Source of the DNA: Arsukibacterium tuosuense
Lineage (GTDB): Bacteria > Pseudomonadota > Gammaproteobacteria > Enterobacterales > Alteromonadaceae
DNA: 64,000 nucleotides
Reading direction: 5' to 3'
NCBI RefSeq assembly: GCF_900215315.1
Contig: NZ_OBEB01000009.1
Span: 1 to 64,000, forward strand
In this document: piece by piece, positions 8,592 through 15,967 of the stretch
How positions within the stretch are numbered: the first letter of the stretch is position 1
Layout of the letters: every line of letters begins with the position of its first letter
The notes under the pieces: model-generated
The model's input: the letters and a program-made list of their open reading frames with translations, nothing else
Databases searched by the model: none
What the model was told of the DNA's origin: nothing
Position numbers and translations under genes: made by a program

Positions 8592-8652
8592 TTTTTTATT
8601 TGCTGCCATCCTTGGCGCAGACCCTTGGGGCCAACGCTCCGCATTGATAAAA
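8592..8652. repeat. 62-bp direct repeat, copy 2
   Basis: Starts 76 bases after copy 1 and ends at the base before the nudC stop codon. The shared T6ATTTGCTGCC start suggests that a terminator tail was duplicated together with the adjoining sequence. Confidence 0.85.
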
Positions 8653-9450
8653 TCACCCCTGCATATTTCTTTGCTGTAATTGCCTGATAATCCGACCGGA
8701 CAATGTTTCGGCAGGTGGCACTTCAGGTAAGTCATTTAAATCGAACCAGGCCGCTTCAGCAATTTCATTCGGCTGACAAACAATTTCACCACTGAGATAG
8801 TCTGCCGTAAATCCAGTCATTAACGAGTGAGGGAAAGGCCACGGCTGGCTGCCGATGTAAGACAGATTGACAATGTCGACTCCCACCTCTTCTTTCACTT
8901 CACGCACAGCCGCTTGCTCCAACGTTTCGGCTGACTCAACAAAACCAGCAAGTATGGAAAAAAAGCCGGCTTTATGACGGGTAGACCGTGCCAGCAGTAT
9001 TTGTCCCGGCCGGGTAATGCCTACCAGCACACAAGGAGCGATTCGTGGGTAACAACGATGGCCACATTTGCTACATAGTGCTGCCAGCTCCCAGTTAACT
9101 AAATGCATAGCGCTGCCACATTGGCCACAAAAGCGATGGGTTTGCAGAAACAACGCAACCTGTAAGGCTCTTGCCGCAAACTGGAACAATATCTCATTCT
9201 TGGTAAGCAAGCTGCGGGCCGAATGCCAGGATGACTCATCAACAATCTGATCATGATCAATCACCAGATAGCAGGGTTGTTGTTGATAATCCCCCAACCA
9301 GCAAATTTGCTCAGGTTCAACCGCTACCGCTAACGTTGCTAACGTCCCTTGTGGCACCTGACTATCGCTTGTCAGATATAATCGCCCTTTATTGACAATA
9401 AACCAAAAGCCCGGTTTGTCGTTTGTCAGCGTTATACTGTGCTTAATCAT
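8653..9450 (-). CDS. nudC: NAD(H) pyrophosphatase / RNA de-NADding Nudix hydrolase NudC
   Basis: Hydrolyses NADH (and NAD caps on RNA) to NMN and AMP-containing products. The 265-residue protein has a zinc ribbon with Cys108, Cys111, Cys126 and Cys129, followed by the Nudix box at 169-191 (GF..SAETLEQAAVREVKEEVG) and the NudC-specific SQPWPFPHS (201-209) that sets NADH preference. AAGGA precedes the ATG. It is divergent from rsd; the same rsd-nudC-hemE neighbourhood occurs in E. coli. Its stop codon abuts a repeat copy. Confidence 0.94.
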   Translation of the reverse strand: MIKHSITLTNDKPGFWFIVNKGRLYLTSDSQVPQGTLATLAVAVEPEQICWLGDYQQQPCYLVIDHDQIVDESSWHSARSLLTKNEILFQFAARALQVALFLQTHRFCGQCGSAMHLVNWELAALCSKCGHRCYPRIAPCVLVGITRPGQILLARSTRHKAGFFSILAGFVESAETLEQAAVREVKEEVGVDIVNLSYIGSQPWPFPHSLMTGFTADYLSGEIVCQPNEIAEAAWFDLNDLPEVPPAETLSGRIIRQLQQRNMQG

Positions 9451-9613
9451 GTTAAGGTCCTTAATTGACGAACTTTATTCAGTTACATATCAGTGTGCTG
9501 TTGTTATGATACGGCTAGAGTACTGGGCTGACCAATAAAAAAATGGTTGATCTTTCGTGTGAATTTCTTTTAATTATAGGTAGCAGAACTTTACTGCTCT
9601 TAAGGAGAAGGCA

Positions 9614-10099
9614 ATGTACCGTCGTGTGCAACAAGCGCAAAAAAAATGGGGAGGGTCGTTAACTGCTATAGACAACTGGCTTGACGAGCGTCAGCAGCTT
9701 ATCGTCTGTTATTGCAAGTTAGCCGGCTTGCCACCATTTGAGAAGGACCGCCATACGCTGCCTGCTCAGGAAAAAATTCGTGAATTCTGTCAATTGCTGA
9801 TGGACTATTTGTCAGCAGGGCATTTTGAAGTCTATGAACGTATAGTCGACCAGTGCACAGTAAATGGTACAGACTCTCGTAAATTAGCCGATAGCTTGTA
9901 TCCAAAAATTTCGGTATCAACGGATTTGGCTCTGAGTTTTAATGATGCCTATGCTGATCATTTAAGTACACGTAACAGCGCAGCATTCGACCGGGAGCTT
10001 TCTGAACTGGGTCAGGCGTTAGAAGAGCGCTTTGAACTGGAAGACGAGCTGATTGACACTTTGCACGCTAAGCATACTGACGCTGGTGTCTCAGCCTGA
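9614..10099 (+). CDS. rsd: Rsd/AlgQ anti-sigma70 factor
   Basis: A 161-residue all-helical protein of the Rsd/AlgQ family, which binds region 4 of sigma70 and favours use of alternative sigma factors in stationary phase. Diagnostic segments are IDNWLDERQQLIVCYCKLAG near residue 20, QLLMDYLSAGHFEVYERI near 60-78 and LGQALEERFELEDELI near 135. A perfect AAGGAG precedes ATG 9614. The 163-bp region upstream, shared with nudC, must hold its promoter (TTGATC at 9547 with TAATTA at 9571 is possible). It is convergent with fkpA. Confidence 0.9.
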   Translation: MYRRVQQAQKKWGGSLTAIDNWLDERQQLIVCYCKLAGLPPFEKDRHTLPAQEKIREFCQLLMDYLSAGHFEVYERIVDQCTVNGTDSRKLADSLYPKISVSTDLALSFNDAYADHLSTRNSAAFDRELSELGQALEERFELEDELIDTLHAKHTDAGVSA

Positions 10100-10122
10100 G
10101 AAATGAAAAACTGAAGATAGCA

Positions 10123-10150
10123 GCAGCGACAACAACGGTGTTGTCGCTGC
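10123..10150. terminator. Hairpin between rsd and fkpA
   Basis: A 12-bp perfect stem, GCAGCGACAACA (10123-10134) with TGTTGTCGCTGC (10139-10150), has an ACGG loop and lies between convergent genes. U-tracts are poor, so it may terminate weakly or protect 3' ends. Confidence 0.5.
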
Positions 10151-10161
10151 CATTGTTGTGA

Positions 10162-10890
10162 TTATTCGCCAGCAACAATTTCCAGCAATTCAACTTCAAA
10201 TACTAAAACGCTGTGTGGGGTAATTACGCCCATGTCGCGCTCACCATAAGCCAGCTCAGACGGAATGGTAAACTTATACTTTGAGCCCACATTCATCAGC
10301 TGCACACCCTCTGTCCAACCCGGAATAACCCGGTTTAATGGGAATTCAGCAGGTGCATCGCGATCGTAAGAACTGTCAAATTTAGTGCCATCTGTTAATG
10401 TACCAGTGTAGTGAACTTTTACGACATCAGTGGCTACCGGTTTAGCGCCGTCACCTTGCTCCAGCACTTCATACTGTAAACCTGAATCAGTAACAGTTAC
10501 GCCTTCTTTGCCAGCATTTTGCTCTAAATAAGCTTTACCAGCCGCGATCACAGCTTCAGATTCTGCTGCAGCAATTTCAGCTTGCTTCGCCCGATACTGC
10601 TCGTCCAGAGTGGCTAGCAGCTGCTGAATTTCATCATCACTAACGCTGGAATTGCCCGCCAAGCCATCTTTTACACCTTGCATGATTAATTCACTGTCCA
10701 ACTCTACAGCAATTTTTTCATATTCCTGAATAGTGCTTTCCAGATAACGACCGGCTGACACACCAAGGCTGTATGCTTGCTTAGCTTGTTCTGTATCTAA
10801 TGCCGGCGCTTCAGGCTGCTGTTCTTGCTGGCAGGCAGTTAAAGTTAACATTGCTACGGCGATCAGTGATAATTTGGTTGTTACACGCAT
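10162..10890 (-). CDS. fkpA: FKBP-type peptidyl-prolyl isomerase, lipoprotein (FkpA/Mip-like)
   Basis: Folding catalyst for exported proteins. The 242-residue product has a lipoprotein signal (LTLTAC, Cys20), a helical dimerization region at about 35-125 and a C-terminal FKBP domain at about 140-240 with VHYTGTLTDGTKFDSSYDR, IPGWTEGVQLM and ELAYGER. The order matches the FkpA/Mip class, but E. coli FkpA is periplasmic and soluble, whereas this one should be lipidated. GGAG lies 6 bases before the ATG. Neighbouring slyX, yheV and yheS support the fkpA name. Confidence 0.88.
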   Translation of the reverse strand: MRVTTKLSLIAVAMLTLTACQQEQQPEAPALDTEQAKQAYSLGVSAGRYLESTIQEYEKIAVELDSELIMQGVKDGLAGNSSVSDDEIQQLLATLDEQYRAKQAEIAAAESEAVIAAGKAYLEQNAGKEGVTVTDSGLQYEVLEQGDGAKPVATDVVKVHYTGTLTDGTKFDSSYDRDAPAEFPLNRVIPGWTEGVQLMNVGSKYKFTIPSELAYGERDMGVITPHSVLVFEVELLEIVAGE

Positions 10891-10994
10891 TCAATTCTCC
10901 AATTGTTGGCAGCCTGGCTGCAAAAATGTGTTTTAATAATTAGTCAGGTTCTGCCCTATACTAACGGTTTGTGCGAATGAGGTTAACACCCACA

Positions 10995-11966
10995 ATGAAA
11001 TATCCTGTGCTTTTTCTTACTTTTTTAATCGCTTCATGTACAAAAGTAGAAACAACAGCACTACAGCAGTGGCAACATGTTGCCCAGGGCAGCTATGCCG
11101 CCGAAATCGCTCAAGATGGCCGTTATGCTGTTGTATCATCAGTGCAAGACGGTCTGGCATTTTGGGACCTTGAGCAGAACGCGCTTAAATATCAGTGGCA
11201 GCATGACCCTGAGCAGGAAAATCTGGTATTCAATCTGGCGATTAGTCCGGACAACAGCCATGTGCTGAGCGCTGATCAACAAAATTTTGCCTTGTGGCGT
11301 ACTGACACCGGTCAGAATGTTGGTTTCTGGCAACTTGATCAGTCGACCGTGCGGGACATTGCCGTCTCTGCCGATGGTGCCCATATGCTGATTGGCAAAA
11401 GTGATGGTGCCGTGCAGCACATTACACTCTCCAGCGGCAGGCGCCTGGAGTTTCTGGGCCACAGTGAAAAAATCAACAGCGTCGCCATGTCGCCTAACGG
11501 CCGTTATGCCCTATCCGGTGGTAATGACTACCAGGCCTATCTGTGGGACACCGACAGCGCACAGATTATTCATACTTTCAGCCATCCCAGCCGGGTAAGT
11601 AAAGTGGCACTGGACCCACAAGGCCGCTTTGCCTTCACTGCGGACAGTCAAAGCCTAGCCAGAATATGGGATATACAAACCGGTGCTTTAGTCAGCACCT
11701 TACAAATTACCGCCAGGCAGCAGGTATTCAGCGCAGTACGTTTTAGCGACGATGGCGATCATCTACTTACCGGCGCGCCAACCCGCAATCTGGTGTTATG
11801 GCGCGTCAGTGACGGCCAGGAATTACAGCGCTGGCGGGTAGCGCCGCGTCAGGGCAGTCGTCCGGCCAGCGCTGTGGTGCATGCAGTAGCATTCTTAAGC
11901 CCAACACGTATAATCAGTGAAAGTTCCAGTGGTTACGCCGAGGTATGGGAAATAAATTATGACTGA
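10995..11966 (+). CDS. WD40-repeat beta-propeller lipoprotein
   Basis: A 323-residue protein with a lipobox (IASC, Cys15) followed by seven WD40-like units, each with a DGR/DNS-type turn and a W-D/R ending such as LAFWDLE, FALWRTDTG, YLWDTDS, RIWDIQTG, LVLWRVSDG and EVWEI. Seven units fit one closed propeller, presumably a periplasmic protein-binding platform. The start is uncertain: ATG 10995 gives the best signal peptide; ATG 10977 or GTG 10971 are in frame. Its last eight bases overlap slyX, so the two are co-translated. E. coli has no such gene at this locus. Confidence 0.85.
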   Translation: MKYPVLFLTFLIASCTKVETTALQQWQHVAQGSYAAEIAQDGRYAVVSSVQDGLAFWDLEQNALKYQWQHDPEQENLVFNLAISPDNSHVLSADQQNFALWRTDTGQNVGFWQLDQSTVRDIAVSADGAHMLIGKSDGAVQHITLSSGRRLEFLGHSEKINSVAMSPNGRYALSGGNDYQAYLWDTDSAQIIHTFSHPSRVSKVALDPQGRFAFTADSQSLARIWDIQTGALVSTLQITARQQVFSAVRFSDDGDHLLTGAPTRNLVLWRVSDGQELQRWRVAPRQGSRPASAVVHAVAFLSPTRIISESSSGYAEVWEINYD

Positions 11967-12186
11967 ACGAGATGCTGCAATGCAGCAACAATTAATTGAG
12001 CTGGAAAGTAAACTGGCGTTTCAGGAAGACACCGTTAACAGCCTGAACAATGAACTACACCAACATCAGGTCCGGATAGAAAAACTACAGCAACAGGTAA
12101 TGTTGCTGGCTGAAAAACTGCGACAGCTGCCCGATGATCAGGGCATCCTGTCAGCAGAGGAAGAACCACCTCCACCACATTACTAA
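11959..12186 (+). CDS. slyX: SlyX family protein
   Basis: A 75-residue protein that is almost entirely one coiled coil, with heptads through about residue 55, ending in the SlyX hallmark PPPPHY. Function is unknown in the family. The ATG lies inside the end of the WD40 gene (8-base overlap), so it is translationally coupled. In E. coli slyX neighbours fkpA, as here. Confidence 0.9.
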   Translation: MTERDAAMQQQLIELESKLAFQEDTVNSLNNELHQHQVRIEKLQQQVMLLAEKLRQLPDDQGILSAEEEPPPPHY

Positions 12187-12228
12187 TTGATAAAGCAGGT
12201 TGTGGCTGCGGTAACCTGCTTAGGATCA

Positions 12229-12441
12229 TTAGTCTGGTTTAAAAACGCCAATAACCTGCTCACTGGCGCGGCTGGCTTTCGTTACCTGCTGGTCTGGCTG
12301 TACCATCTGATGGCCGCAGCTGACACACTCTACTTTTTCCACGTTGTTTTCCAGAAATAACATCATAGTGTCTACAGCATGACATTTCGGGCAGCTGGCA
12401 CCAGCGATAAAGCGTTTTTTCTTGCGAACAGTCATAGTCAT
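12229..12441 (-). CDS. yheV: YheV family zinc-ribbon protein
   Basis: A 70-residue protein matching E. coli YheV, with KKRFIAGASCPKC near the start and two CxxC pairs (Cys17/Cys20 and Cys39/Cys42) forming a probable zinc ribbon, and the conserved end EQVIGVFKPD. Function unknown. The in-frame ATG at 12435 has better Shine-Dalgarno spacing (GAG, 6 bases) than ATG 12441, so the protein may be two residues shorter. It converges with slyX. Confidence 0.9.
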   Translation of the reverse strand: MTMTVRKKKRFIAGASCPKCHAVDTMMLFLENNVEKVECVSCGHQMVQPDQQVTKASRASEQVIGVFKPD

Positions 12442-12482
12442 CTCATTTCATTAGCAGCAATTTTCAGCTTAGCCCTTGGTTT

Positions 12483-12538
12483 ATACCCAGACAACTTCAA
12501 GATGCAAGCTTAAGAGCATCTTGAAGTTGTTTGGGTAT
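12483..12538. repeat. Large palindromic repeat, 23-bp arms
   Basis: The left arm (12483-12505, starting ATACCCAGACAACTTC) and right arm (12516-12538) are complementary at 22 of 23 positions around a 10-base centre (AAGCTTAAGA). It lies between the yheV and yheS starts. Similar ATACCC-AACTT-GATGC palindromes recur in intergenic DNA of Alteromonadales and Vibrionales (recollection). It would form a very stable hairpin in RNA from either strand. Confidence 0.8.
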
Positions 12539-12591
12539 CTTATGGTTATAGCGTAAAATTGGCAGCCTAGTTCAGTATTACAGGTAAAAGC

Positions 12592-14499
12592 ATGATTCAG
12601 TTACAGCAGGTTGAACTGCGCCGCGGCCCACTGGCTTTGTTTAGCAATGCCGATCTTACCGTATTTCCGGGCCAAAAAGTCGGAATTATTGGTGCCAATG
12701 GTTGCGGCAAGTCCAGTCTGTTCGCGATGCTGCAGGGAAAACTGCATGCTGATGCCGGCAATATTAATATTCCGGAGCGTTGGGTTATCTCTACCGTTGC
12801 CCAGGAAACCCCGGCACTGGACTGCAGCGCCATGGATTATGTGTTGCAAGGCGATGAAAAGTTATTTCCGTTACTGATGAAAGCCCGCAGTCAATGCAGC
12901 GAGACGGATTTAGCGGCAGTGCATTTACAAATTGAAGCACTGGATGGCTACCGGGCTGAGGCGAAAGCCGGGGTGCTACTTGATGGCCTGGGTTTTAGCG
13001 GTGATGCCCAGCAACAGCCGGTTAAATCGTTCTCTGGTGGTTGGCGCATGCGCCTGAATCTGGCGAAAGCGCTAATGCAACCAGCCGAATTACTGCTGCT
13101 GGATGAACCCACTAACCACCTTGATTTAGATGCCGTACTGTGGCTGGAGAAATATCTGGCTAACTATTCGGGCACCTTGTTGCTAATAAGCCATGACCGC
13201 GATTTTCTGGATGCGGTTACCGACAACATTGTCCATATCGAACGCCAGACTCTGACCTTATACAAAGGTAATTACAGCCAGTTCGAGCGTCAGCGCGCCG
13301 AGCAGCTATCGCAGCATCAGGCAAACTTTGACAAACAACAACGCCAGGTGGCCCACCTGCAAAAATTTATCGACCGCTTTAAAGCTCAGGCTACCAAAGC
13401 CCGCCAGGCGCAAAGCCGGATTAAAGCGCTGGAGCGGATGACCATCCTGGCACCTGCTCATGTCGACTCGCCCTTTAGTTTTAGTTTTCGTGAACCGAAA
13501 ACGCTGCCCAACCCACTGCTGAAAATGGAAAACGTCCAGGCGGGCTATGCCGACCATGTGATCCTAAGCCAGATTAAGTTTCAGCTACTGCCCGGCAGCC
13601 GCATTGGCTTGCTCGGCCGCAATGGTGCCGGTAAATCCACCTTAATTAAATTGCTATCAGGCGGCATGCAGCCGCAAAGTGGCGACATCTGGTATGCCAA
13701 TGGCGTAAGCCTCGGTTATTTTGCCCAGCACCAACTGGAAACCCTGCGCCCGCAAGATTCACCCTTGCAGCATCTGGTCCGGCTGGACCCACTGGTGCCC
13801 GAGCAAAAGCTACGCGATTTTCTGGGCGGCTTTGGTTTTCATGGCGATAAAGCGCTGGAAGCCTGTGCGCCCTTTTCCGGCGGTGAAAAAGCCCGGTTGG
13901 TGCTGGCGTTAATCGTTTATCAGCGGCCGAACCTGTTATTACTGGATGAGCCGACCAATCACCTTGACCTGGATATGCGCGAAGCCATTGTGATGGCGCT
14001 GCAGGAGTTCGAAGGTGCTATTGTTATTGTCTCGCACGACCGCCATTTGCTCAGTAGCTGTACTGACGAGTTTTATCTGGTCGCGCATGGTCGGGTGGCA
14101 CCTTTTGATGGCGACTTAGCAGACTACTACCAATGGCTGCAGCAGGATGCCCGGCAAAGCAGTAATAGCAACCAGGCGGAGGCACCAGCAAGCAGCAATG
14201 TTGTTCGCAAAGATCAGAAACGGCTGGAAGCCGAGCTGCGTAATTTACTCAGACCCCTTAAACAAAAAGTCGAAAAGCTGGAACAACAGCAGCAAAAGCT
14301 GACAGAGCAACTGGCCAGCATTGAACAGCAGCTGGCTGATGCGGATATTTACAGCGCAGAACGTAAAGCTGAACTTACTGCCTTGTTGGCAAAACAAGCC
14401 TCTGCCAGCAGTAGCCTGAGCAGCATTGAAGAAGACTGGTTTATGGCGCAGGATGAGTTAGAGCAACAAACTGAGCGTTTTTTGAAAAGTAACAACTAA
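12592..14499 (+). CDS. yheS: ABC-F family ATPase YheS
   Basis: Soluble ATPase of the ABC-F class, which acts on ribosomes and is not a transporter. The 635-residue protein has two nucleotide-binding domains: Walker A GANGCGKSS (34-42) with signature SFSGGWRMR and LLLLDEPTNHLDLD, and a second GRNGAGKST near 344 with FSGGEKARL and LLLLDEPTNHLDLD. The interdomain P-site linker lies at about 240-290, and a C-terminal coiled coil follows at about 540-630. There are no membrane segments. Length matches E. coli YheS (637). The following small gene is probably in the same transcript. Confidence 0.93.
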   Translation: MIQLQQVELRRGPLALFSNADLTVFPGQKVGIIGANGCGKSSLFAMLQGKLHADAGNINIPERWVISTVAQETPALDCSAMDYVLQGDEKLFPLLMKARSQCSETDLAAVHLQIEALDGYRAEAKAGVLLDGLGFSGDAQQQPVKSFSGGWRMRLNLAKALMQPAELLLLDEPTNHLDLDAVLWLEKYLANYSGTLLLISHDRDFLDAVTDNIVHIERQTLTLYKGNYSQFERQRAEQLSQHQANFDKQQRQVAHLQKFIDRFKAQATKARQAQSRIKALERMTILAPAHVDSPFSFSFREPKTLPNPLLKMENVQAGYADHVILSQIKFQLLPGSRIGLLGRNGAGKSTLIKLLSGGMQPQSGDIWYANGVSLGYFAQHQLETLRPQDSPLQHLVRLDPLVPEQKLRDFLGGFGFHGDKALEACAPFSGGEKARLVLALIVYQRPNLLLLDEPTNHLDLDMREAIVMALQEFEGAIVIVSHDRHLLSSCTDEFYLVAHGRVAPFDGDLADYYQWLQQDARQSSNSNQAEAPASSNVVRKDQKRLEAELRNLLRPLKQKVEKLEQQQQKLTEQLASIEQQLADADIYSAERKAELTALLAKQASASSSLSSIEEDWFMAQDELEQQTERFLKSNN

Positions 14500-14533
14500 A
14501 AGCGGCAGAACTACGGTTAAGAGCAGCAAAACA

Positions 14534-15031
14534 ATGGCTAACAGCGGCAAAACAATAGCACCAGCCCCGACTGAGCAGCAGCTCTGGCAATTCAGTCTGG
14601 CGTTGTATCCGAAAGTCCAGCCGCTGTGTCTGCAGTGGCAGGATGACTTCAGGCTTAATGTTAATCTGCTGCTATTGCTCTGCTATCTGGAGCAACAGCA
14701 GCTTAGCCTTACTTCGCAGCAGCTACTGCAACTGGCCGCTAAACTAAACAACTTCAGCTGCCAGTTTACCCAGCCGCTGCGAACACTACGCCGTAATAGC
14801 AGCGGCGCCAGCCTGGCTGCTAACCAACAGCAACACCTTAAGCAAACGTTGCTGCAGGCCGAGCTGTCGCTGGAACAGTTAGAACAACAACTGCTGTTGG
14901 AATATTGCCCTCCTTTAACGGCTACCGCACAACCACTGATTGAGCTGTATCTGGCACAGCTTAACGCCAACGATCCGCTGCTAACAGCGCAAATTATTGA
15001 TCTGCGTCAAGCGCTGCAACAACTCAACTAA
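14534..15031 (+). CDS. TIGR02444/DUF2390 family protein
   Basis: A 165-residue, Leu- and Gln-rich helical protein. It fits the TIGR02444 (DUF2390) family of gammaproteobacteria by its WQFSLALYPKVQPLCLQWQD start (21-40) and the nearby NVNLLLLLCYLE. Function is not known. It begins 34 bp after yheS and is likely co-transcribed with it. GAG 12 bases before the ATG is a weak Shine-Dalgarno site. Confidence 0.75.
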   Translation: MANSGKTIAPAPTEQQLWQFSLALYPKVQPLCLQWQDDFRLNVNLLLLLCYLEQQQLSLTSQQLLQLAAKLNNFSCQFTQPLRTLRRNSSGASLAANQQQHLKQTLLQAELSLEQLEQQLLLEYCPPLTATAQPLIELYLAQLNANDPLLTAQIIDLRQALQQLN

Positions 15032-15133
15032 AGCAGCCGTTAAAGTTTGATCTGTATCAGTTCCTACCCCCGCAACCCTGCCTAAACTTGATGCATCGAC
15101 ACGTCAGTTATGGCAACAAAAGAGGGTAAGGTT

Positions 15134-15280
15134 ATGAACCTGTGGCATGAATTTTTAAATGATCCGGTGATTTTTATTTCGTTTAGTGGTTTAGCCATTG
15201 TTATTGGCTTATGTCTGTTTTACGCGGTCTATTTCATCTATAAAATTGACCACGATACGCCAGACTCAAAGCAACACTGA
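15134..15280 (+). CDS. DUF3149-type small membrane protein
   Basis: A 48-residue frame, MNLWHEFLNDPVIF at the start, one membrane helix at about 15-36 and a charged end (KIDHDTPDSKQH). The layout (short amphipathic NLW..F.DPV start, one helix, short polar tail) fits DUF3149 proteins. GGTAAGG lies just upstream of the ATG. It sits between the DUF2390 gene and fdxA, which is convergent. Function unknown. Confidence 0.72.
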   Translation: MNLWHEFLNDPVIFISFSGLAIVIGLCLFYAVYFIYKIDHDTPDSKQH

Positions 15281-15306
15281 GCCTGGCCGGCAACAGCAGT
15301 TTTAAG

Positions 15307-15630
15307 CTAAGTTTCCAGATAGGCTATTTTATCCGGCACGCCATTCCAGCTGTCGGCATCGGCTGGCGGGGCTTTTACTTCGCGGATATTGGGCCAGAGC
15401 TCGGCCAGTTCGGCATTAAGCTGAATAAAGCTTTGCTGCGCTGCGGGTACTTTGTCTTCCTGCACTATGGCATTAGCCGGGCACTCTGGCTCGCACAGCG
15501 CGCAGTCGATACAAATAGTCGGACTTATTGCCAGAAAATTGGGCCCTTCAAAAAATGCATCTACCGGGCACACTGCTACGCAGTCGGTGTATTTGCATTT
15601 AATACAGTTATCAAGCACCACAAAGGCCAT
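15307..15630 (-). CDS. fdxA: Seven-iron ferredoxin FdxA
   Basis: A 107-residue ferredoxin like Azotobacter FdI, with one [3Fe-4S] and one [4Fe-4S] cluster. Cysteines 9, 12, 17 and 21 lie in [14 protein letters not shown] and cysteines 40, 43, 46 and 50 in [12 protein letters not shown]. The known ligand positions are all present. The extra non-ligand cysteine found at VDCF in FdI is Ala here (VDAF). The C-terminal segment [17 protein letters not shown] is family-typical. It transfers electrons in the cytoplasm; the partner is unknown. Confidence 0.92.
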   Translation of the reverse strand: MAFVVLDNCIKCKYTDCVAVCPVDAFFEGPNFLAISPTICIDCALCEPECPANAIVQEDKVPAAQQSFIQLNAELAELWPNIREVKAPPADADSWNGVPDKIAYLET

Positions 15631-15967
15631 AAGGTAGCGGCTCCATAATTTACAGGATGCGGATCATACTGTAGCACAGAGAAAAATCAAACCCGCAACT
15701 ACCTCTGTCCATGCCTACATAAAGAACAGGTGTGCAAGCTTCGAACCCATTTACTCACGCTAACACGCCGTAAACCCATCCATGGGGGCTCGTTTCCGCC
15801 CGTCCAGGGCTTCAACGGTTAGCTTAGAGTAAATCGGTTCTCGCCAGACAATTCAGTCATCTCATATAAACCCTTGCGGACAATCGAGTCAGCTTGGCGT
15901 AAAATAGAACCATCTTGTGAGCGGCTGGCCTGTTGCCTGGTCGCAATGACACCGATACGGAACCTCT
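15631..15967. other. Intergenic region with an imperfect inverted repeat
   Basis: 337 bp between the divergent starts of fdxA and the flavoprotein gene. It has no convincing gene. It contains the palindromic repeat at 15742-15841. A -10-like TAAAAT lies at 15900-15905, but the nearest -35 candidate (TTGCGG, 15874) is 20 bp away. Confidence 0.7.
15742..15841. repeat. Approximately 100-bp imperfect palindromic repeat (ERIC/MITE-like)
   Basis: The left end CGAACCCATTTACTC..GCTAAC pairs with the complement of GTTAGC..GAGTAAATCGGTTC at the right end. The centre contains CCCATCCATGGGGG and GCCCGTCCAGGGC. The layout resembles intergenic repeats common in this order. No coding content is evident. 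Confidence 0.6.

Larger units (their letters stand above)
8027..8652. other. Gene-free region: MITE-like element, candidate sRNA, duplicated 62-bp sequence
   Basis: Between hemE and the end of nudC there is no credible protein gene. The region holds a 284-bp inverted-repeat element (8083-8366), a promoter-RNA-terminator arrangement (8405-8521) and two direct copies of a 62-bp sequence (8516-8577, 8592-8652). A 123-codon frame across it consists of repeat sequence and has no family features. Confidence 0.75.

Noticed and set aside
8308-8679. Open frame of 123 codons on the plus strand
   Set aside because: It runs through the MITE-like end, the candidate sRNA and the repeated sequence, with no family features or Shine-Dalgarno site.
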